Part shown: one piece after another, positions 58,641 to 64,000 of the stretch
Layout: the number at the start of each line of letters is the position of its first letter
Position numbering within the stretch: the first letter of the stretch is position 1
NCBI RefSeq assembly: GCF_014873915.1
Contig: NZ_JADBEJ010000005.1
Span: 744,001 to 808,000, forward strand
Reading direction: 5' to 3'
Length of the DNA: 64,000 nucleotides
Source: Amycolatopsis roodepoortensis
Lineage (GTDB): Bacteria > Actinomycetota > Actinomycetes > Mycobacteriales > Pseudonocardiaceae
Position numbers and translations under genes: made by a program
Notes under the pieces: generated by a model
What the model was told of the DNA's origin: nothing
Seen by the model: the letters and a program-made list of their open reading frames with translations, nothing else
The model's database searches: none

Positions 58641-60814
58641 CGCTGGGCACCCGTGGCAGCGTATACATCGCCATGACCAGCTTGCTCGACAGCACGGCGG
58701 ATATCAGCGGTCAGGTAGCCCCGAACCTGCCGGGTCTCACCGTCCTCGCTGGTCACACGGTCTCGCGTCGGCCGACATCCTGCTTCGGTCATCTGCTGCG
58801 AGAACATCCTGCGTTCGATGCCGAGCGCCTCCACTAACTCGGCCGTGGGGACGAACTGCCGCCCCTCAGGTCCGAGGTCGACTCCCAGATACTCGACGAG
58901 CGCAGAGAGCGGTTCTGGTAACTCAGGCATCGATGGGCTTGTTACAACCCCCGCGCCCAGAGCGTGTGCAACGGCAGCGTGATCGAGTGTTGGCATACCG
59001 TCCTGACCGGCCGCATGCCCTGTCAGCGTTCCAGCCGCCTCCCGCAGAGCGCGCCCCTGCTGACAGATGGTCTGCCAGTCCTCGTTCGGCATGTAGTACG
59101 TGCGGACCGTCATCGCCAACACATCCGCCCCAGCCGCCGTGTCACCGTCCGGCCTGAGGATGCCCACGCCCTTGTGCGACGGCAGAAGGCGAGACGAGTC
59201 GAACCCGCGGGTGTTCATCTGCTCGCCGAGCACGATGTTTGAGTCACGCCAGTCCATCACCCGAAGGGCGAACCGTGATCCGAGCACCGCCCGGAGCCCG
59301 GATGGGATGGTCTTGGAGTCGGGGCGTTGAGTGGCGAGTACGAGCACGATCCCGGCCGCTGGCCCCTTCTTGGCCAGCCACGTCAACAACTCGCCGATGT
59401 ACTCGCCTGCCGCAAGCCTCTTTCCTTGTACCTCAACAGGAGTGCGATCTTCGAGCGGCACCTGAACCTCGTCGATGAAGATCGCCGTTATCGGCATGTT
59501 CAGCGCCTTGTCCCGTGACATCTCCGGCGTCACCTTCGATTCCGGGCACACCAAGTCGTCCAGATCCCGCATACGCCGGAACCTGCCCTGGACTTCGGCA
59601 ACCAATTCGGCCAGCCAATCAATGAGGGCCAAGACGTGTTCAGGCTCGTCACCAGCCATAAAGCGGTGCGCAACTCGCCCGGCGGCGACCCAATCTTTCC
59701 CAGCCTTGAAGTCCGCCACGTACAGCCGCACCCAAGCGTCCAGGACAAGTCCACTAGCAGCGAGCCGGGCAGCGAACGTCTTACCCTGCCTGGGAATAGC
59801 GCCGATCAGAAGCGACGTCCACACGAGCGGCAGATCGATCCACCGATCTCGCGCGTCACGTCCGAATGGGACAGGCCGCCAAGCATCCCAGCGCGTAACG
59901 CCGAGCAGCGGCGTCTGAAGAGGCGCACGAACGTACGGGTCCTCATCGGCGACCCACATCGAGATCCGGCCGGCATGCCCACCGTTTCCGCGCACGCGCT
60001 CCACGATGAGCTGAACTTCGTCGACTGCCAGGGCTGAAGCCAACGCATCCCGATTCTTCACGACATCCGCGGCCTTCCGCGTCGCCGGCAGGTCCACGGT
60101 GACCGCCCAACCGTCGCCCACACGCGTTGCTCGTTCCACCAAGCGAAGTGTCTCGTCCTTTCCGATCAGCTTCGCGTCGCGGAACGCATCCACAAGAACT
60201 TGCGGATCCATCGTCCACGTCAGCGTGCGCGGACCGGCAAGCGCGGGCTTCCGTCCCGGACTGCCATCCTTGCGGCGTCCCAGAATCGCCAGCGCCAGTG
60301 ATGCGACAGCCCCGCCGATCCACAGTGGATCGTGTCCGTACAGGAGATCCACAACGGCGACCGCCAACGCCACTATGGCAACGACGGCACCAGTGACCTT
60401 CCAGCGGAACAGCGTCAGTTCACGAATCTCCGTGAACTTGTCGGCAAGCTTCTCCGAGTCCTCGGCAGCCGTCCGATAGTCGTTTACTTTGACCCAGCCT
60501 CGCCAGGCGCGCGTACCGGCTACGGCCCCACGGACCACCGCACCCGCGTACCGAAGTGGCGACTTGACTATCCAGACCACGGCGTCCTTCGCAGCCTGGA
60601 CGGCTTGCGGCCTACTCTTCATCCACAGTGGCACTCGCGGTGAGTGCTTCCACCAGCGCGCGAGCCGCCGACGGACGGTCCGAACACGCGGTTGGGGTAG
60701 CGAGTCGTCGATCAACTCACCGTCCAGGATCGGCCCGATGTGCTCGACGTCGCCCGAGGCCATTCGGGCCAGAGACACACCGCTGTCAGCCTCTGAACTC
60801 GCTTCAGCTGCCAT
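58637..60814 (-). CDS. traB: FtsK/SpoIIIE-type DNA translocase, TraB-like
   Basis: 725 residues. Two membrane helices near 140-178, P-loop GAIPRQGKT (338-346), Walker B IFIDEV (445-450), ATQRPDSKTIP sensor region, and a C-terminal winged-helix (about 655-705: FVPTAELVEALGIERRMFSQ) analogous to the FtsK gamma/TRS-reading domain. Single proteins of this type move double-stranded DNA between mycelial cells in actinomycete AICEs and plasmids. First of the element's minus-strand genes to overlap the 53-residue ORF; overlaps the upstream gene by 11 bp. Confidence 0.9.
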   Translation of the reverse strand: MAAEASSEADSGVSLARMASGDVEHIGPILDGELIDDSLPQPRVRTVRRRLARWWKHSPRVPLWMKSRPQAVQAAKDAVVWIVKSPLRYAGAVVRGAVAGTRAWRGWVKVNDYRTAAEDSEKLADKFTEIRELTLFRWKVTGAVVAIVALAVAVVDLLYGHDPLWIGGAVASLALAILGRRKDGSPGRKPALAGPRTLTWTMDPQVLVDAFRDAKLIGKDETLRLVERATRVGDGWAVTVDLPATRKAADVVKNRDALASALAVDEVQLIVERVRGNGGHAGRISMWVADEDPYVRAPLQTPLLGVTRWDAWRPVPFGRDARDRWIDLPLVWTSLLIGAIPRQGKTFAARLAASGLVLDAWVRLYVADFKAGKDWVAAGRVAHRFMAGDEPEHVLALIDWLAELVAEVQGRFRRMRDLDDLVCPESKVTPEMSRDKALNMPITAIFIDEVQVPLEDRTPVEVQGKRLAAGEYIGELLTWLAKKGPAAGIVLVLATQRPDSKTIPSGLRAVLGSRFALRVMDWRDSNIVLGEQMNTRGFDSSRLLPSHKGVGILRPDGDTAAGADVLAMTVRTYYMPNEDWQTICQQGRALREAAGTLTGHAAGQDGMPTLDHAAVAHALGAGVVTSPSMPELPEPLSALVEYLGVDLGPEGRQFVPTAELVEALGIERRMFSQQMTEAGCRPTRDRVTSEDGETRQVRGYLTADIRRAVEQAGHGDVYAATGAQR

Positions 60815-61580
60815 GGCGCACCCCCTCGGCCACCTCGGCCGAAAGCTCGGCAGCGAGCCGGGAGGACAACCCGCGCGAACAACCAGTGACCTCTCGCACC
60901 CAGGCAGGCGTCACTCTGACGTCGGGTTTCCAGGCCAGCCGCGCGTCGGCGAGGTAGTCGGCGAACAGCCGACGAGCGGGGCGTTCACGATCAGCCGTCG
61001 CCAGTTCATGAACGTCCGCGGGTTTCGCAGTGTTCACGAGAGCAACCTGCACGGCGTCCGTGAGCTTGTCGCGTAGGTCGGTGACGGCTTCGGCCGCGAC
61101 GAATACGACCATCGGCGGCACGGAGTGCAAAACCACTCCAGCCGGTGATCCCGCCGCCCACGAAGACCAGGTGTTCATGACATACGTGGCCGCCAACGTG
61201 AGCCACTTCGCCGCACGGACCCACCGCCCGGTGCGAACCTGGTACCGGGCGGTGACCTGCTCAGCTCGAAGGATGGCGAGCAGCACGAGGCACACAGTCG
61301 GGTCCAGCAGCCAGGCCGTCAGCCAGGGCAACGAGCCGAATTCCGATCCGGCGGCAGCGAACCACTGGACGTTGGCCGCAGTGAACGCCAGTCCGAGTAT
61401 GATTCCGGCCCAGCACAGCCGATCGACCTGAGCACGAACTCGCTCGATCCGAAGGGCGACAACGTCCGGATGGGTCCGCCAGCGGCGGACATCGGCAGCC
61501 TCTGCGGCATCCGCGGCGAGCCGCTGAGCACGGCTCGTCGATGCCGTACGGGACGACATCTCCTGCGTCATGTCGATCAT
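60804..61580 (-). CDS. Multi-helix DUF2637-like membrane protein
   Basis: 258 residues from ATG 61580. Four predicted helices (GIILGLAFTAANVQWFAA, LTAWLLDPTVCLVLLAI, LTLAATYVMNTWSSWA, PMVVFVAAEAV) after a charged N-terminus and before a C-terminal winged-helix-like region (TPAWVREVTGCSRGLSSRLAAEL). The DUF2637 arrangement is frequent in actinomycete plasmid transfer regions. Overlaps traB by 11 bp and SpdB-like by 4 bp. Confidence 0.75.
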   Translation of the reverse strand: MIDMTQEMSSRTASTSRAQRLAADAAEAADVRRWRTHPDVVALRIERVRAQVDRLCWAGIILGLAFTAANVQWFAAAGSEFGSLPWLTAWLLDPTVCLVLLAILRAEQVTARYQVRTGRWVRAAKWLTLAATYVMNTWSSWAAGSPAGVVLHSVPPMVVFVAAEAVTDLRDKLTDAVQVALVNTAKPADVHELATADRERPARRLFADYLADARLAWKPDVRVTPAWVREVTGCSRGLSSRLAAELSAEVAEGVRHGS

Positions 61581-61903
61581 CGCCCACCGCCTCGACGTGA
61601 GGTATCGAGTGATGTGACGGTCAGTGCACGCGTCAGGACGTATGCCGCGATCAAGTCCGGCACTCCGAGTACCACGAGCAACAGAGTCGGGTTGCCAGGA
61701 TGGGTGATCACGAGCCACTGCACACCCACGAACGCCGCGCCCGTGAACAGCACCCTTCCGGCGAGCGAGACGACTCGTGCGCCCGCTCGTGCCGTTTCGG
61801 CAGCGCGGCGCGCTTTGCGTGCGCCGACACGCCACACCATGAACAGGGCGAACAGAACACCAAGTCCGGCGAGAACCTGTGTCGACGAGAGGGTGAGCGT
61901 CAT
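61577..61903 (-). CDS. Small SpdB-like membrane protein
   Basis: 108 residues from ATG 61903 (GAGGAGGCGAGG upstream). Three hydrophobic segments (LSSTQVLAGLGVLFALFMVW, VVSLAGRVLFTGAAFVGVQWL, NPTLLLVVLGVPDLIAAYVL), with basic residues between. Size and position match the small membrane 'spread' proteins beside TraB. Stop/start overlap with both neighbours. Confidence 0.7.
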   Translation of the reverse strand: MTLTLSSTQVLAGLGVLFALFMVWRVGARKARRAAETARAGARVVSLAGRVLFTGAAFVGVQWLVITHPGNPTLLLVVLGVPDLIAAYVLTRALTVTSLDTSRRGGGR

Positions 61904-62232
61904 CGCGCCTCGCCTCCTCGGCGACGCTGCCAAACCATGTGGAGGATGCGCCGATCGGTATCCGCCATCGCGCCCCACACGCCGAGAGCATCCGGTCCGG
62001 TAGTACGCAGATCGAGTTCAAGGCACTCGTCGATTACCGGGCAGCCGGCACACAGCCGCCTGGCCAGTTCCCTGTCAGGTGGATCGTCCCCGGTCAGTTC
62101 CGGTATGTCCGCGCGCTCGAATGCCCAGAAGCACAGGCCGTCCCTTTCGACGACATCCTTCAAGACCGAGTCAGGCACAGAGGCGAACCGGTCTAGCCGG
62201 GCGGCGATCGCCGTGTAGTCGAGTTCGCTCAT
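61900..62232 (-). CDS. WhiB-family iron-sulfur transcription factor
   Basis: 110 residues. Four Fe-S cysteines: C34, C61, C64, C70 (LCFWAF; CAGCPVIDEC), then GVWGAMADTDRR as the turn and a basic tail MVWQRRRGGEAR. Canonical Wbl. WhiB proteins act with the principal sigma factor; inside the element's transfer operon it could gate excision or transfer. Overlaps the excisionase gene (ATGA). Confidence 0.93.
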   Translation of the reverse strand: MSELDYTAIAARLDRFASVPDSVLKDVVERDGLCFWAFERADIPELTGDDPPDRELARRLCAGCPVIDECLELDLRTTGPDALGVWGAMADTDRRILHMVWQRRRGGEAR

Positions 62233-62423
62233 CGCACACCCCCACCGAGGGCTCGCCGCAGCTCTGCAGCCGGAATGACGAGGCGCGAACGGCGCCGCTC
62301 GGCCCGCAGTTCACCGATCCGGATGGCGCGATGGATCGAGTTGAGGTCAACGCCGAGAATCCAGGCGGCGTCAGCCGGTGAGTAGAACGCTGGCCCGCCA
62401 GCGTCAGGCATTTTCTTCTGCAT
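62229..62423 (-). CDS. xis: Excisionase-like HTH protein
   Basis: 64 residues, ATG 62423 with AAGGA upstream. FYSPADAAWILGVDLNSIHRAI is the HTH_17/Xis pattern (FYSPADAAWI, GVDLNSIHRAI), followed by a short wing and a basic C-terminus. First gene of the minus-strand operon, next to the divergent control region. A recombination directionality factor is the best guess, although a serine integrase usually needs a different type of RDF. Confidence 0.75.
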   Translation of the reverse strand: MQKKMPDAGGPAFYSPADAAWILGVDLNSIHRAIRIGELRAERRRSRLVIPAAELRRALGGGVR

Positions 62424-62431
62424 TGAGGTGT

Positions 62432-62477
62432 CCTTAAAGTCGGAAAGCTGATTTGAGCCTTAAAAGTGCGCTGATTT
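62432..62477. promoter_or_regulatory. Imperfect direct repeats in the divergent control region
   Basis: CCTTAAAG (62432-62439) then GCTGATTT (62447-62454), repeated as CCTTAAAAG (from 62458) then GCTGATTT (62470-62477), a unit of about 23-26 bp. Likely operator for the Xre protein. Confidence 0.5.
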
Positions 62478-62594
62478 AGTCGCACAAAGGCGCGAGAATG
62501 GTCCGAATGCGCGACGCGGTGTGGATCTCAGCGTCGTTGATTCCGTCAAGCGCTAATGTCGGCGCTGAGGCGGACCACGAAGGAAGAGGAATAG

Positions 62595-62969
62595 GTGTCG
62601 GAAGACTGGGCGGCGGTCGCGAAGACCATCAACGAGCGCGTACACGAGCTCGGATGGAAGCAACGCGAACTGGCTGAGCGCTCGCAGGTCTCCCAGGCGA
62701 TCGTCCGCGAAATCCAGAACCACACCGTGGAGCGCAAGCGAAGCGACCGGACGCTCGAAGCGCTTGCGGTCGCGCTCGGTTTGCACCCACAGCATCTGCT
62801 CGCTGTCCTGCATGGCCGCATCCCGCCAACCCTCGGCCAGCCTCGCGAAGACATGGAAGACGCCGTGTCGGCGCGGCTCGCTGTCATCGAACAGCGGCTG
62901 TCGCAGATCACCGAGCACCTCGCCGATCTCACTGAGCTGCTCCGCCGCGATGGGACCTCCCGCGGCTAG
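62595..62969 (+). CDS. Xre-family regulator of the element
   Basis: 124 residues from GTG 62595 (GGAAGAGGAATAG upstream). HTH: ELGWKQRELAERSQVSQAIV at about 17-36, with ALAVALGLHPQHLLAVL completing the Cro/CI fold. The C-terminal half (VSARLAVIEQRLSQITEHLADLTELL) is a coiled coil for oligomerisation. Divergent from the xis-whiB-tra operon and therefore its likely switch repressor. Confidence 0.87.
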   Translation: MSEDWAAVAKTINERVHELGWKQRELAERSQVSQAIVREIQNHTVERKRSDRTLEALAVALGLHPQHLLAVLHGRIPPTLGQPREDMEDAVSARLAVIEQRLSQITEHLADLTELLRRDGTSRG

Positions 62970-63013
62970 CGCGAAATCCTGTTTGCGATCGGCCGACTCG
63001 GTCGACCGCCGGT

Positions 63014-63111
63014 GTTTCTTGTCGTTTCTCATGTCACCAAGAAACGGCATTTCTCCGGGCGGCGGGAGCTGGCAGCGGTTTACATGCCCCGTGTTATTTC
63101 CTGTTATCTCC
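63014..63111. promoter_or_regulatory. Hairpin and short tandem repeat before the Xre-TPR gene
   Basis: GTTTCTTG (63014-63021) / CAAGAAAC (63038-63045) form an 8-bp stem. TGTTATTTCC and TGTTATCTCC (63092-63101, 63102-63111) are a 10-bp tandem repeat with one mismatch, 32 bp before the start; TGTTAT resembles a -10. Confidence 0.4.
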
Positions 63112-63143
63112 GCAGTTCAAGGCCGTTGCCGGAGGTGCGCGTC

Positions 63144-64000
63144 ATGAACTCGACAAGCCCTTTGAAGGCCGCTCGGAATGCGCTTGACTGGAGCCAGGAG
63201 AAACTCGCGCGAGCAATCAACGCGCGTGCAGCGGCACACGGATTGCCCGAACGCTCGGTCCCCAGCCGGAAGACGGATATCTCCCGGTGGGAGAACGGCC
63301 ACGTGGTGCCCGAACCGCCGATGCGCGCCGTCCTGCGCGAGATCTACGGCCGAACTGACGACGATCTCGGGTTCCCGACGGGCGACTTCGCCGGCCCCTC
63401 CGGCGATGAACTGGCCGAACGGCTGGTCATCGCCCGCCGCGTGGACGAGCAGACCATCGAACTATTCCGCGACGAGGTCATCAGCGTTCGCCATGCCGAC
63501 CGTCGGTTCGGATCAGCCGCGAGGCTCGAACGGCTCCGCGGACAGATCACCGAGATCGAGGGCCTGCTCAGGCACACCATCCTGCGTCGTGACAGAGCTC
63601 CGCTGGCCGGCGTGCTCGTCGAGGCGTCCACGTTGGCGGGGTGGAACTCTCTCGACATCGGCTCACTCGCACAGGCATGGACGCACTACGAACGCGCGAA
63701 ATACGCGGCAATGGAGTCCGGATCCACCGGGTTGCTTGCTCACGCCACAGCTGAACAGGCATTCGTCCTCATCGACACGGGCAACGTCGATGACGCGCTC
63801 GCCCTGTTCGGGGAGGCGCGTTCGATCGGCGAGCACGCCCCGGAACTACTGCGTGCCTGGCTCGCGGCCGCGGAGGGCGAAGGTCACGCGATCGCTGGTC
63901 ACCGGGACGAAGCACTCCGAGCGTTCGACGAGGCCGACACGCTCCTACCGAACGAAGTCGTCCACCCAGAACTTCCGTTCGTCTTCCTGGGCGGCAGCCA
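63144..64000 (+). CDS. Xre-TPR regulator, 3' end cut by window edge
   Basis: 285 codons visible from ATG 63144 (GGAGG 10 nt upstream); no stop reached. The N-terminus (LKAARNALDWSQEKLARAIN, then SRKTDISRWENG) is an Xre HTH. The rest is helical with TPR-like pairs (LDIGSLAQAWTHYERAKYAA, GNVDDALALFGEARSI, DEALRAFDEADTLL). This layout fits the large NsdA/Xre-TPR group of Streptomyces relatives. Peptide-sensing control of the element is possible. Confidence 0.83.
   Translation, partial: MNSTSPLKAARNALDWSQEKLARAINARAAAHGLPERSVPSRKTDISRWENGHVVPEPPMRAVLREIYGRTDDDLGFPTGDFAGPSGDELAERLVIARRVDEQTIELFRDEVISVRHADRRFGSAARLERLRGQITEIEGLLRHTILRRDRAPLAGVLVEASTLAGWNSLDIGSLAQAWTHYERAKYAAMESGSTGLLAHATAEQAFVLIDTGNVDDALALFGEARSIGEHAPELLRAWLAAAEGEGHAIAGHRDEALRAFDEADTLLPNEVVHPELPFVFLGGS

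Larger units (their letters stand above)
56741..64000. mobile_element. AICE-like integrative element at tRNA-Leu(GAG), left end only
   Basis: From the tRNA 3' end rightward: serine recombinase, 53-residue ORF, FtsK/TraB translocase, DUF2637-like and SpdB-like membrane proteins, WhiB and excisionase-like gene on the minus strand, then Xre-type genes. Third-position GC looks lower than in the host genes (qualitative). No rep gene, attR or partition system is visible by 64000. Confidence 0.85.

Overview
The window reads as a high-GC actinomycete chromosome, most likely Pseudonocardiaceae and probably Amycolatopsis. This is inferred from dense G/C-third-position coding, many GTG starts, WhiB, Xre-TPR and DUF222 families, many TetR/MarR/PadR/LysR regulators divergent from one enzyme, many secreted hydrolases, and several families of long perfect intergenic palindromes. 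No 16S gene or other taxonomic anchor is present.

Layout. 1-8.8 kb: a truncated secreted tripeptidyl-aminopeptidase-type hydrolase, a flavodoxin-PPK2 pair, a complete beta-lactamase locus (class A lipoprotein beta-lactamase divergent from a LysR regulator and a cytosolic beta-lactamase-like protein, the blaL/blaA/blaB arrangement known from Streptomyces cacaoi), then a secreted VWA/Calx-beta protein. 8.8-15.9 kb: small regulator-enzyme pairs (MarR/RidA, PadR/hydrolase, TetR/NmrA) with readable operators, an HATPase anti-sigma-like protein, an S66 LD-carboxypeptidase and an adenylyltransferase. 15.9-25.9 kb: secreted enzymes (a 1231-residue GH87-type alpha-1,3-glucanase candidate, two trypsin-like proteases, an M64 metallopeptidase) separated by palindromic repeats, plus two overlooked small genes. 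25.9-35.6 kb: SRPBCC, AraC, LLM, a SecD-P1-like lipoprotein, a PEBP-SRPBCC fusion with a divergent GntR, a membrane-anchored His-rich protein, a choice-of-anchor B protein, an epoxide hydrolase and a four-domain cold-shock protein. 35.9-38.6 kb: a DUF222-HNH gene with a LexA box and a gene interrupted by one in-frame TGA. 38-53 kb: lipid- or CoA-linked metabolism (TetR-controlled SDR / saccharopine-dehydrogenase-like / acyl-CoA ligase; double-Lrp with amidohydrolase-transporter; aldehyde dehydrogenase-GMC oxidoreductase with a KstR-type box; ACAD-CaiB-LLM). 53-56.5 kb: secreted proteins, including a streptogrisin-fold protein that has lost its catalytic triad, and an LLM enzyme.

From 56.7 kb to the right edge lies one end of an actinomycete integrative and conjugative element (AICE-like) inserted at tRNA-Leu(GAG). 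It carries a large serine recombinase, a 53-residue ORF, an FtsK/TraB-type translocase, two small membrane proteins, WhiB and an excisionase-like protein in a chain of stop/start overlaps on the minus strand. Xre-type regulators run divergently to the window end. The recombinase stop codon lies inside the tRNA on the opposite strand, so the left att junction encodes the recombinase C-terminus. The other end, and any replication initiator, lie outside the window.
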